From Palsa-504 sp963742795 (GTDB lineage Bacteria > Actinomycetota > Actinomycetes > Streptosporangiales > Streptosporangiaceae), in NCBI GenBank assembly GCA_963742795.1, contig CAVUNL010000005.1:434001-498000 (forward strand): DNA of 64,000 nt. Reading direction: 5' to 3'. The position numbers and the translations under genes were made by a program. This document shows, piece by piece, positions 55,554 through 63,395 of this stretch. The stretch's first letter is position 1; each line of letters begins with the position of its first letter. Under the pieces are notes generated by a model. It saw nothing but the letters and a program-made list of their open reading frames with translations, searched no databases and was not told the DNA's origin.

Positions 55554-56405
55554 TCACGCGTCCAGGGTCAGGACCATGGTCGGGCGCTCGATGATGTGGT
55601 CGGGGCGCAGGGGGCGCACGGCGGTGCCGATGGCGAAGAACTCGGTGGTGTGCGAGCCCCAGGTGTGGCTGTGCTGGCGCAGCTGGACGCCGACGATGCC
55701 CTCCGCGTGCAGTTCCTCGGCCTCGGCCTGCATCCGGCTCATGGCCAGCTCGCGGGCGTCGTAGAGGGCCTGGGTGAACTGCTCGATCTCCACGTTGCGG
55801 CCGATGTTGCCCATCTTGGCGCCGAGCTTCTGGTGCGCGATGTGGTACACGCACGAGCCCATCACCATGCCGAGCGGCGCGTAGCCGGCCCGGATCAGGG
55901 TCCAGAAGTCCTGGCCGGACAGGTCCGAGGTGAACGGCTGCTTCTTGTTGTTGCGCCAGTTGTCCACTCCCCCGCCGCCGGCCCCCTCCTCGGCCTTGAC
56001 CGCGGTGCCGACCGCGATGAACTCGGCGATGTCGGCGCCGAACTCCTTCATCTCCACGTCCAGCCGGACGCCGACGATCCCGTCGGCGCGCAACGCGTCG
56101 GCCTCGGCCTCCATCCGGGTCATCGCCAGCTCGCGCGCGTGGTACATGGCCTGGGACAGCACGTCGAGCTCCTGGTTGCGGCTCCACCGGCCGACCTGCA
56201 GCCCGACGTGGTAGATCGAGCTGCCCAGCACCAGGCCGAGCGGCCGGAATCCGGCCTCCCGGACCAGCAGGAACTCGTTGACCGACAGGTCGGAGGTGAA
56301 GATCGAGCCGGCCCGGCCGGGCTGCAGCTCGGCTAGGCGCTTCATGGCATCCTGCGGGACCCCGGCGGCATCCAGCTCGGTGGCGATGTTGCCCTGGTCG
56401 GTCAT
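55554..56405 (-). CDS. Double YbjQ/UPF0145-domain protein
   Basis: 283 aa from ATG 56405. Two copies of the YbjQ domain. Copy 1 has FTSDLSVNEFLLVREAGFRP LGLVLGSSIYHVG, LSQAMYHARELAMTRMEAEA DALRADGIVGVRLDVE and EFIAVGTAVKAEE. Copy 2 has FTSDLSGQDFWTLIRAGYAP LGMVMGSCVYHIA, ALYDARELAMSRMQAEAEEL HAEGIVGVQLRQ and EFFAIGTAVRPL. Family members are pentameric, proposed heavy-metal binders of unknown role. The joint between copies is WRNNKKQP. It follows the next gene (56414-57352) by 8 bases as an operon. Confidence 0.8.
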   Translation of the reverse strand: MTDQGNIATELDAAGVPQDAMKRLAELQPGRAGSIFTSDLSVNEFLLVREAGFRPLGLVLGSSIYHVGLQVGRWSRNQELDVLSQAMYHARELAMTRMEAEADALRADGIVGVRLDVEMKEFGADIAEFIAVGTAVKAEEGAGGGGVDNWRNNKKQPFTSDLSGQDFWTLIRAGYAPLGMVMGSCVYHIAHQKLGAKMGNIGRNVEIEQFTQALYDARELAMSRMQAEAEELHAEGIVGVQLRQHSHTWGSHTTEFFAIGTAVRPLRPDHIIERPTMVLTLDA

Positions 56406-56413
56406 GACTTCTC

Positions 56414-57352
56414 CTATATCCGGATCCTGGCGGCCTGGCGGCGCTGGGGGTCGAGCGACATGATGGCCAGCGTCGGGCCGCTGTGCTGCTGCTCGGACTG
56501 CGCGAACCGGGCGATCGCAGTGCCGATGGTAGTGGCCTCGACGATGTGGTCGCGGCGGCCCTCCATGGCCGGGCATTCCCGTTCCCGCACCCGGATGTCC
56601 ATGGTGGCGATCACCACGCCCTCGCCGCCGAGCCGCCGGACGTCACGTTCCAGCTGCTGCCGCGAGTCGTGCCGGGCGTCGTTGACCAGCTCGGTGTAGC
56701 CGACGACCTCGGCGTTGCCGGATCCCCACCGGGTCTGGCCGACGGTCAGCCAGTCGTCGTGCCGGGATCCGATGGAGATGCCCAGAGCTAGGCCGGCGGG
56801 TACCCAGCCCTTCATGATCAGCTTGGCGAATTCCTGCCCGGACAGGTCGGAGGTGAAAGGCGTCCGGCGGTGGCCCGACGTGTCTTTGTTCCAGTTGGCC
56901 AGGGGGGGCACCCCAGGCGCGCGGATGGCGGTGCCGATGGCCTTGAATTCCAGGCCGCCGGCCGGGAACGAGCCGATGGTCAGCCGCACGCCCACCACCC
57001 CGTGCCCGCCGAGTTCCTCGCACTCGGTGGTCATCCGGTCGATGGCCTTGTGCCGCGCGTCATACATGGTCTTGACCAGCGGGGCGAACGACCCGAAGCC
57101 GCCTTGGCTGGAGACCTGGGTCACGGTGCGGGCCGGGACCCCGTAACCCCAGGACCCCCAGGCGCCCGGGCAGTTGTAGCCGCCGGTGTAACCGATGTTG
57201 TACACGGCGGCACCCAGCACCTGGCCGACCGGCTCGAAGCCGACGCTGCGGATCGCGGCGAACTCATCCGAGGTCAGCGCGGAGCCCCACGTGCCGCTAC
57301 GCCGGATCTCCTGCATCCGGGCTTCGGCGACGGGAGGGAGGTGTTCGCTCAC
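56414..57352 (-). CDS. Double YbjQ/UPF0145-domain protein (paralogue)
   Basis: 312 aa from GTG 57352. Copy 1 has LTSDEFAAIRSVGFEPVGQV LGAAVYNIG, MYDARHKAIDRMTTECEELG GHGVVGVRLTIG and EFKAIGTAIRA; copy 2 has FTSDLSGQEFAKLIMKGWVP AGLALGISIGSRHDDWLTVG, VNDARHDSRQQLERDVRRLG GEGVVIATMDI and EATTIGTAIARF. It is the first gene of the pair with 55554-56405. The two paralogues differ enough to be old duplicates. The upstream operon region holds a small basic protein gene. Confidence 0.8.
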   Translation of the reverse strand: MSEHLPPVAEARMQEIRRSGTWGSALTSDEFAAIRSVGFEPVGQVLGAAVYNIGYTGGYNCPGAWGSWGYGVPARTVTQVSSQGGFGSFAPLVKTMYDARHKAIDRMTTECEELGGHGVVGVRLTIGSFPAGGLEFKAIGTAIRAPGVPPLANWNKDTSGHRRTPFTSDLSGQEFAKLIMKGWVPAGLALGISIGSRHDDWLTVGQTRWGSGNAEVVGYTELVNDARHDSRQQLERDVRRLGGEGVVIATMDIRVRERECPAMEGRRDHIVEATTIGTAIARFAQSEQQHSGPTLAIMSLDPQRRQAARIRI

Positions 57353-57361
57353 CCCTCCAGC

Positions 57362-57541
57362 CTATCTGTCCTGCGCGTCCCATTCCTCGTTCCTGCGCTG
57401 GACGGTTTCCAGCGCGCGGGCCGCTTCCTCCGGGGTGGCGAAGGGGCCTAGCCGGTCCTTGCCCGGGGTGGGCCCGTCGTCGTCTTCCACGGTGTGGCGG
57501 GTAAGGCTGTACCACCATCGCTTCTCGTTGTCCATGCACAT
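57362..57541 (-). CDS. Small actinobacterial protein, SPOR-like
   Basis: 59 aa from ATG 57541 (MCMDNEKRWWYSLTRHTVED) or 57 aa from 57535. The pattern WWYSLTRHTVEDDDGPTPGK DRLGPFATPEEAARALETVQ RRNEEWD matches a short protein common in high-GC actinobacteria, often annotated as SPOR-domain-like (peptidoglycan-binding in larger relatives). It lies 9 bases before the YbjQ pair and 15 bases from the divergent map start. Confidence 0.7.
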   Translation of the reverse strand: MCMDNEKRWWYSLTRHTVEDDDGPTPGKDRLGPFATPEEAARALETVQRRNEEWDAQDR

Positions 57542-57555
57542 TAGACTCGCAAAGC

Positions 57556-58413
57556 ATGGCGACAGTGCTTCATCCGGGCCGGCTTTCACCCACCCGCCAG
57601 GTTCCCGCGGATATCCCGCGGCCGGAGTACGTGGGCAAGAAGAACCCCAGGACCGGGGAGCCGGACGTCAAGACGCCCGAGATTATCGAGCGGATGCGGG
57701 TGGCCGGCAAGCTGGCGGCCCGGGCGCTGGCGGCGGTCGGCGCGGCCGTGGCCCCAGGCGTCACTACCGATTACCTGGACCAGGTGGGCCACGACTACCT
57801 GATCAGCCACGGCGCCTACCCGAGCACGCTCGGGTACCGGGGTTACCCGAAGTCGCTGTGCACCTCGCTGAACGAGGTGATCTGCCACGGCATCCCTGAC
57901 GACACGTTGATCAACGACGGTGACATCGTCAACATTGACATCACCGCGTTCATCGGCGACGTGCACGGCGATACCAACGCGACGTTCCTGGCCGGCAACG
58001 TGGACGAGGAGTCGCGGCTGCTGGTCGAGCGCACGCACGAGGCGATGATGCGCGGCATCCGCGCGGTGGCGCCCGGCCGGCCGCTCAATGCCGTCGGCCG
58101 GGTGATCGAGTCGTACGCCCGGCGGTTCGGCTACGGGGTGGTGCGGGACTTCACCGGGCACGGGATCGGCCGGACGTTCCATTCGGGCCTGATCGTGCCG
58201 CACTACGACGACCCGCACAGCGACGTGATCATGGAACCCGGGATGACGTTCACCATCGAGCCCATGCTCACCCTGGGCACGATCGACTACGACGTCTGGC
58301 CGGACGGCTGGACGGCGGTGACCAAGGACCGGCGGCGCACGGCGCAGTTCGAGCACACCATCCTGGTCACCGAGGACGGCCACGAGATCCTTACCCTGCC
58401 GTTACATGGGTGA
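57556..58413 (+). CDS. map: Methionine aminopeptidase, type I
   Basis: Removes the initiator Met from nascent proteins. 285 aa from ATG 57556. An N-terminal extension of about 40 residues (PRPEYVGKKNPRTGEPDVKT) is typical of actinobacterial MAP paralogues. Metal ligands: the Asp pair in IVNIDITAFIGDVHGDTNAT, His in DFTGHGIGRTFHSGLIVPHY, Glu in GMTFTIEPMLTL and the last Glu in TAQFEHTILVT. The KSLCTSLNEVICHGIPDD loop holds the substrate His. It overlaps the next gene by 8 bases. Confidence 0.95.
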   Translation: MATVLHPGRLSPTRQVPADIPRPEYVGKKNPRTGEPDVKTPEIIERMRVAGKLAARALAAVGAAVAPGVTTDYLDQVGHDYLISHGAYPSTLGYRGYPKSLCTSLNEVICHGIPDDTLINDGDIVNIDITAFIGDVHGDTNATFLAGNVDEESRLLVERTHEAMMRGIRAVAPGRPLNAVGRVIESYARRFGYGVVRDFTGHGIGRTFHSGLIVPHYDDPHSDVIMEPGMTFTIEPMLTLGTIDYDVWPDGWTAVTKDRRRTAQFEHTILVTEDGHEILTLPLHG

Positions 58414-59272
58414 TTTCGCGTTCGACGCGGACACCCGGGTTATGGCTTCTTCGGTTCGTGATGAGTTCGCGGCCGAGCTGACCGGGCGGTGGAACGGAAC
58501 CAACGGTGCGGTCAACGGCGGGTACATGCTGGCTATCTGCCTGCGGGCGCTCGGGCTGCGGATGCAGTTCCCGGATCCGATCGTGATCTCCGGCTTCTTC
58601 CTGCGGCCCGGGACGGCCGGGCCGGCCGTGATCGGCACGACGCTGACGCGCAGCGGGCGGACGACGGAGTTCGGGGAGGCGGTGCTGTCGCAGGACGGAA
58701 AGGACGTGGCCCGGGCGGCGGCGGCGTTCGCCGCGCTCGGCGGTGCTGCCGAGCCGGCTTTCGTCGCCGGGGCGCCGCCTGACCTGCCGGCGCCGGAGGA
58801 GTGCCTGGGCGTGCCGGTAGGGTCGTTCGGCCTGGCGACCATCGCCGAGCGTGTCGAGTTCCGGTCCGCGTCGCTGCCGGGCTGGTTCCGGGGGGAGCCG
58901 ACCGGGCGGCCCGCCAGCGAGTTCTGGATGCGGTTCGCCGACGGCCGGGAGGCCGACCTTTACGCGCTGCCGCTGCTGGTCGACTCGACCGCGCCGTCGG
59001 TGCTCGAGCTCGGCATGACGTCGACCACCGTGCAGCTCACCGTCCACCTGCGCGCCCACCCCGCGTCCGGCTGGCTGGCCTGCCGGGCGGCGGCGCGGTT
59101 CGTCAGCGGCGGCTACCACGAAGAAGACTTCGAGGTATGGGACTCGGCTGGCCGCCTGGTGGCCCAGTCCCGGCAGCTGGCGATGATCCTGCCGCTTGGC
59201 TTACGCGTCTCCGCTCACGCGTCGCGCTTGAGGAACAGGACGGCGCCGACCACGAGCAGGACCGCGGTGTAG
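58406..59272 (+). CDS. TesB-like acyl-CoA thioesterase family protein
   Basis: 288 aa from ATG 58406, overlapping the map stop. A double-hotdog acyl-CoA thioesterase pattern: WNGTNGAVNGGYMLAICLRA, DPIVISGFFLRPGTAGPAVI GTTLTRSGRTTEFGEAVLSQ DGKDVARAAAAFAAL, and in the second half PASEFWMRFADGREADLYAL PLLVDSTAPSVLELGMTSTT VQLTVHLRAHP. The last 20 residues (SAHASRLRNRTAPTTSRTAV) overlap the opposing ABC permease stop by 58 bases, so the true C-terminus may be shorter. Confidence 0.75.
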   Translation: MGDFAFDADTRVMASSVRDEFAAELTGRWNGTNGAVNGGYMLAICLRALGLRMQFPDPIVISGFFLRPGTAGPAVIGTTLTRSGRTTEFGEAVLSQDGKDVARAAAAFAALGGAAEPAFVAGAPPDLPAPEECLGVPVGSFGLATIAERVEFRSASLPGWFRGEPTGRPASEFWMRFADGREADLYALPLLVDSTAPSVLELGMTSTTVQLTVHLRAHPASGWLACRAAARFVSGGYHEEDFEVWDSAGRLVAQSRQLAMILPLGLRVSAHASRLRNRTAPTTSRTAV

Positions 59273-60057
59273 ACGGCGAACACGGCGAACTGGTTCCAGG
59301 CCGAGAACAGGTGCCCAGGCGGCGGTCCGACCGTGACCGACAAGGCCCGGCCCGCGGCGTCCGGCAGCCACCGGTCCACGTCCTGATACCAGCTCTGCGG
59401 CAGCAGGTGCGCGAGGATCGGGACCACGAACAGCACCCCGATCACGGCCGTGATGGTGCCCGCGGTGTGCCGCACGATGGCCCCGACCGCGAACGCGAAC
59501 AGACCGCACAGCGTCACGTACAACGCGCTGCCGACCACGGCACGTAGGACGTTCGGCTGGGACAAGGTAGCGGTGTCGTGCGTGCTGCCCAGCAGCAGCT
59601 GGCCGAGGAAGAACGAGATGAACGCGGCGACGAAGGTGACCACCAGGGCGACGATCGCGAAGATGGTTGCCTTGGCGGCGTACACCACCGTCCGCCTCGG
59701 CATCGCGGTCAGCGAGGTGCGGATCATCCCGGTGGAGTACTCGGCGGTGAGCGTCATCGCGCCGAACACCACGATGACCAGCTGGCCCAGGTAGAATAGG
59801 CCGGCCACGCTGGCCTGGGTCGGGTCGAAGCTGGCCCGGTCGCTAGCGGCCATGTGCGACCAGTTGGCCGCCGTCCCGCCGGTGATGGCCGCCCCGATGC
59901 CGACGCTGACCACCAGCAGCACGAGCAGCGTCCAGTAGGTGGACCGGACCGAACGGATCTTGGTGAACTCCGAGGCCAGCGTGCCGCCGAAGCCGGCCCG
60001 GCCCGAGGCGGGCGGCAGCGTGCTCAGGATCGGCTGGGCCTGGGTCGTGGTCGCCAT
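59215..60057 (-). CDS. ABC-2 type permease
   Basis: 280 aa. Six or so hydrophobic helices: YWTLLVLLVVSVGIGAAITG, VAGLFYLGQLVIVVFGAMTL, ATIFAIVALVVTFVAAFISF FLG, LYVTLCGLFAFAVGAIVRH, AVIGVLFVVPILAHLLP and FAVFAVYTAVLLVVGAVLFL. The segment TAEYSTGMIRTSLTAMPRRT after the second helix is the usual ABC-2 coupling region. It starts one base after the ATPase stop (TGAGATG), so the two are translationally coupled. Substrate not known; such pairs often export drugs or lipids. Confidence 0.85.
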   Translation of the reverse strand: MATTTQAQPILSTLPPASGRAGFGGTLASEFTKIRSVRSTYWTLLVLLVVSVGIGAAITGGTAANWSHMAASDRASFDPTQASVAGLFYLGQLVIVVFGAMTLTAEYSTGMIRTSLTAMPRRTVVYAAKATIFAIVALVVTFVAAFISFFLGQLLLGSTHDTATLSQPNVLRAVVGSALYVTLCGLFAFAVGAIVRHTAGTITAVIGVLFVVPILAHLLPQSWYQDVDRWLPDAAGRALSVTVGPPPGHLFSAWNQFAVFAVYTAVLLVVGAVLFLKRDA

Positions 60058-60058
60058 C

Positions 60059-61018
60059 TCAGATCACCCCTTCGCTGGCCGGGGCGGGTTGCTCCGCTTG
60101 GCCCTCGCCGGCCCGGTACTCCACGCTGTCGGCGGTCAATTCCATGAAGGCGGCCTCCAGGGAGGCCCGGACCACGGTCAGTTCATGCAGCCGTACGCCG
60201 TGGTCGAATGCCAGGTCGCCGACCCGGGCCGCGGTGAGCCCGTGCACGGTCAGCGAGCCGTCCGCCTCGGTGGTGGCCGTCGGCGTGGCCTCGGGAATTG
60301 CCTCCGACACGGCCTTAGCCAGCAGGTCGGGCTGGGGGGTACGCACCCGGACGGTCTGGCCGGAGCTGCGCGCGATGAACTCCTCCATGGTGCAGTCGGC
60401 GAGCAGGCTGCCGCGGCCGATTACGATCAGGTGGTCCGCGGTGTTCTCCATTTCCGACATCAGGTGGCTGGAGACGAACACCGTCCGGCCCTCGGCGGCC
60501 AGCGCCTTCATCAGGTTCCGGATCCACAGGATGCCCTCGGGGTCCAGCCCGTTGACCGGCTCGTCGAACATGAGCACGGCCGGGTCGCCGAGCAGAGTGC
60601 CGGCGATGCCGAGCCGCTGCGACATGCCGAGCGAGAAGCCCTTGGCGCGCTTGCGCGCCACGTCGGTCAGCCCCACAAGCTCGAGAACCTCACCCACCCG
60701 GCGCTTGGGCAGGTTGTTGGTCTGGGCCAGGCACAGCAGGTGGTTGTAGGCGGACCGGCCGCCGTGCACGGCCTTGGCGTCGATCAGCGCGCCCACCTCG
60801 CGCATCGGATAGGCCAGGCCCGCGTACCGCTTGCCGTGGATCATCGAAGTTCCGGCGTCCGGGTAGTCGAGGCCGAGAATCAGCCGCATGGTGGTGGTCT
60901 TGCCTGCGCCGTTCGGGCCCAGGAAGCCGGTCACATGGCCCGGCTCTACATCGAATGACAGGTCGTTAACGGCGATCTTGGCGCCGTACTGCTTGACGAG
61001 CCCCCGTACCTCAATCAT
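60059..61018 (-). CDS. ABC transporter ATPase (ABC-2 exporter, DrrA/CcmA-like)
   Basis: 319 aa from ATG 61018 (ribosome site GGAGAGG). Walker A GFLGPNGAGKTTTMRLILGL, Q-loop region YAGLAYPMREVGALIDAKAV, ABC signature FSLGMSQRLGIAGTL, Walker B VLMFDEPVNGLDPEGI, and switch His in VFVSSHLMSEMENTADHLIV. The C-terminal 90 residues are the regulatory tail of this subfamily. It works with the permease encoded directly downstream. Confidence 0.9.
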   Translation of the reverse strand: MIEVRGLVKQYGAKIAVNDLSFDVEPGHVTGFLGPNGAGKTTTMRLILGLDYPDAGTSMIHGKRYAGLAYPMREVGALIDAKAVHGGRSAYNHLLCLAQTNNLPKRRVGEVLELVGLTDVARKRAKGFSLGMSQRLGIAGTLLGDPAVLMFDEPVNGLDPEGILWIRNLMKALAAEGRTVFVSSHLMSEMENTADHLIVIGRGSLLADCTMEEFIARSSGQTVRVRTPQPDLLAKAVSEAIPEATPTATTEADGSLTVHGLTAARVGDLAFDHGVRLHELTVVRASLEAAFMELTADSVEYRAGEGQAEQPAPASEGVI

Positions 61019-61077
61019 GGGATGAGTCCTCTCCGGTGGCACCGTCCGGAAAGTGCCACCACGGCCTGTTCAGCCTA

Positions 61078-61626
61078 TTACCTCTGTGTGGAGGACCGGT
61101 TCGCCCTGGCGTGAAGACTGATCGAATATCCCGTACCCCTGCCGTGCAGGCCGTGCCGCTCGCCGGGCCGCTTGCCGTGCTGTTCGCCGTGCCGTTCGCC
61201 GTGCACCCGGACCGGGCCAGGGCGCAGCACCGCGCTGGCCGGCGTGCCCTCGGTGGCCTCGCCGGCGATCATCGTGGCCACGTCGCAGTCGCAGCTCTGC
61301 CCGGCGTCGCCGGGCGGCAGGACCACGAGCCAGGCCCGGTAGGCCGCGCACTCTTCCACGGTGATCTGGACCGGACGGCCCGGCTCGAAGCGGACCAGGC
61401 CCCACCAGCGCTCGGGGCTGGCCGCGATCGACCGGAGCCGACGAGCCAGGGTGCCGACCGTCAGCGTGTGCTCGGCGTGGCTTTCCGGGAAGTCAGCCGG
61501 CGCCGCGGTTGATGTGCCTGGTGCGGTGTGCCGCGCGGGGATGAGCAGGACGGCTTCGGCGAGCCTGGCGATCTCCGGAGCGACAGACATGTCGGCGGTC
61601 AACGGAACATCCTTCGTGAGCGTCAT
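61078..61626 (-). CDS. Cysteine dioxygenase-like cupin with lost metal histidines
   Basis: 182 aa from ATG 61626. The layout follows actinobacterial cysteine dioxygenase-like proteins: LARRLRSIAASPERWWGLVR F, YRAWLVVLPPGDAGQSCDCD VATMIAGEATEG where active members have a His-Asp-His cluster, and near the end PVRVHGERHGEQHGKRPGER HG ... GTGYSISLHARA, the usual C-terminal strand with an inserted His/Gly-rich repeat. With Cys in place of His, iron binding and Cys oxidation are doubtful. The His repeat comes from a 12-base-like repeat (cgttcgccgtgc) near 61190-61205. The 201-base gap upstream shows nothing else. Confidence 0.6.
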   Translation of the reverse strand: MTLTKDVPLTADMSVAPEIARLAEAVLLIPARHTAPGTSTAAPADFPESHAEHTLTVGTLARRLRSIAASPERWWGLVRFEPGRPVQITVEECAAYRAWLVVLPPGDAGQSCDCDVATMIAGEATEGTPASAVLRPGPVRVHGERHGEQHGKRPGERHGLHGRGTGYSISLHARANRSSTQR

Positions 61627-61827
61627 TGGGGCGGCGATGAGCCCCGGCGGCGACAACGGTCAGCTGAGAGTCGTTGTCAGCAACAACACGAAGGACAGGA
61701 CACGCACAGCATCAGGGCGACGACACTCGAGTGGTCGCCGTGTTCGCGGACTGCGCGGCCTGGCATGGGCGAAAGCATACACGGCGCCTGACCGCGAGGT
61801 GGCGAGGTTCGGTGTGTCGGCTGCGCC

Positions 61828-62868
61828 TCAGCGTTCGGCGTCCAGGCGTTCGGGGTCCAGGCGCTGGGCGGCGGCGCGAGCCGACTCGGCGGTGACACCG
61901 TCACCGGCCCAGGCCGCCGCGCACAGCGCACGCAGGCCGTCGATGCGCTCCCCGCCGCCGTCCAGCTCCAGCCGGTAGCCGTCGCGGTGGGCCGTCCAGC
62001 CGCCGCAGCGGTACGTCCCGTCCTGGCTGGTGACCTCGGGATGCGGTTCGAGCAGCCCGGCCAGATCCTCGGCCAGGTAGGTGGGGCGCTGCATGGGGGG
62101 CGCGAGGATGGCCTCCGCCGGGCTGGTTACCCCGGTCAGCACGAGCATGCTGTCCGTGGCGACCCGCTGCGCGCTCTCGATGTCGGTGTCCAGCCGGTCG
62201 CCGACGACCAGCGGGCGTTTGGCGCCGGTCCGCAGCACCGACTCATGATGCAGGGGCGGCTCGGGCTTGCCCGCGACCAGCGGCCTGACGCCGGTCGCGG
62301 TGGCGATCACCTGGATGAACGACCCGTTTCCTGGCTGGATGCCGTAACGGGTGGGCAGCGTGAGATCGGCGTTGGACGCGACGAACAGGGCGCCCGCGGC
62401 GACGGCCAGCCCGCCCTGTTCCAGCAGCGAGTAAGTGATGTCGGGCGAATAGCCCTGCACGACGGCCTGCGGCCGCTCGGCGGCGGCGCTGACCGGGCGC
62501 AGGCCGCGTTCCCGCAGAGCCATGCGCAGGCCGCTGCCCCCGATCACCAGGACCGGAGCGCCCGCAGGGAGACGCTCGGCGAGCATCCGCGCGGCAGCCT
62601 GGGCGGAGGTCACCACGTCGCGCGCGGCGGCCGGGATCCCGAAGCCGGTGAGCAGCGCGGCGATGGCGGCCGGCGTACGGGAGGCGTTGTTTGTCACGTA
62701 GGCCAGCCGCATGCCCGCCGCGTCGGCCTTGCGGAGCGCCTCGGCCGCTCGGGGGATCGCGGCGCCGCTCAGGTAGACGGTCCCGTCCAGGTCGAGCAGC
62801 GCGACGTCATAAGCGGTGTCGAGGGGTTCGGTGCTGCCGCGCAGGCCGTGCTGCGGCGCGGGCGTCAT
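61828..62868 (-). CDS. HAD-superfamily class IIA phosphatase (NagD-like)
   Basis: 346 aa from ATG 62868. HAD motif I LLDLDGTVYLSGAAIPRAAE, motif II YVTNNASRTPAAIAALLTGF GIP, the IIA cap (VVTSAQAAARMLAERLPAGA PVLVIGGSGLRMAL), motif III Lys in PLVAGKPEPPLHHE and motif IV VVGDRLDTDIESAQRVATDS MLVLTGV. The last 75 residues (QDGTYRCGGWTAHRDGYRLE LDGGGERIDGLRALCAAAWA) are an actinobacterial extension. Phosphatase of sugar or nucleotide phosphates. Its ATG overlaps the TPR gene stop (ATGA), hence coupled. Confidence 0.87.
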   Translation of the reverse strand: MTPAPQHGLRGSTEPLDTAYDVALLDLDGTVYLSGAAIPRAAEALRKADAAGMRLAYVTNNASRTPAAIAALLTGFGIPAAARDVVTSAQAAARMLAERLPAGAPVLVIGGSGLRMALRERGLRPVSAAAERPQAVVQGYSPDITYSLLEQGGLAVAAGALFVASNADLTLPTRYGIQPGNGSFIQVIATATGVRPLVAGKPEPPLHHESVLRTGAKRPLVVGDRLDTDIESAQRVATDSMLVLTGVTSPAEAILAPPMQRPTYLAEDLAGLLEPHPEVTSQDGTYRCGGWTAHRDGYRLELDGGGERIDGLRALCAAAWAGDGVTAESARAAAQRLDPERLDAER

Positions 62869-63392
62869 CGGTTGTCGTCCGTCGCGGCGTCGAGCTGCGT
62901 GCCGGCGTCGGGGCGGCGCTGCGTGCTGGCGTCGGGGCGGGGCTGGCGGGCGTCCTCCCGGGCGCGCAGGGTGGCGCGGACCGACCGCAGGGCCTCGGTG
63001 TAGTGCCTCGCGTCGGGTCGCATCGCGGCGGCCAGGGCCAGGTACTCGGCTGCGGCGGCGTGGTGCCCGGTCCTGGCCAGGGCCAGTCCCAGGCCGAAGT
63101 GCGCGTAGTCGTCCGACGGGCTCGCTTCCACGATCATCCGGAAGTTGTCGGCGGCCTCGGCGTACCGGCCGGCGTCGAACTGGGCCCGCGCCAGGGCCTC
63201 CCGGACACTGCGGGAGGCCGGCTCCGCCGTCGAGGCGCGCTGCAGTACCTGAGCCGCGGCCGCCGGGCTGCCGTTGCCGAGAAGTTCCATACCGCGCCGG
63301 TACCAGGCATGCACATCTTCCTCAGGAAGCACCTGGCCAGGGAAGTTTTCCTCCGCCCGGGAATCACCGCTCGCGCTTGATCCTTCTGACAT
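62865..63392 (-). CDS. Tetratricopeptide-repeat protein
   Basis: 175 aa from ATG 63392. TPR-like helices: AWYRRGMELLGNGSPAAAAQ VLQRASTAEPASRSVREALA RAQFDAGRYAEAADNFRMIV EASPSDDYAHFGLGLALART GHHAAAAEYLALAAAMRPDA, followed by a short disordered tail with a repeated RRPDAGTQ-like phrase. A TPR plus HAD-IIA pair in this order is common in actinobacteria. Partner unknown. It is divergent from the DUF1015 gene, with three bases between starts. Confidence 0.8.
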   Translation of the reverse strand: MSEGSSASGDSRAEENFPGQVLPEEDVHAWYRRGMELLGNGSPAAAAQVLQRASTAEPASRSVREALARAQFDAGRYAEAADNFRMIVEASPSDDYAHFGLGLALARTGHHAAAAEYLALAAAMRPDARHYTEALRSVRATLRAREDARQPRPDASTQRRPDAGTQLDAATDDNR

Positions 63393-63395
63393 GAT

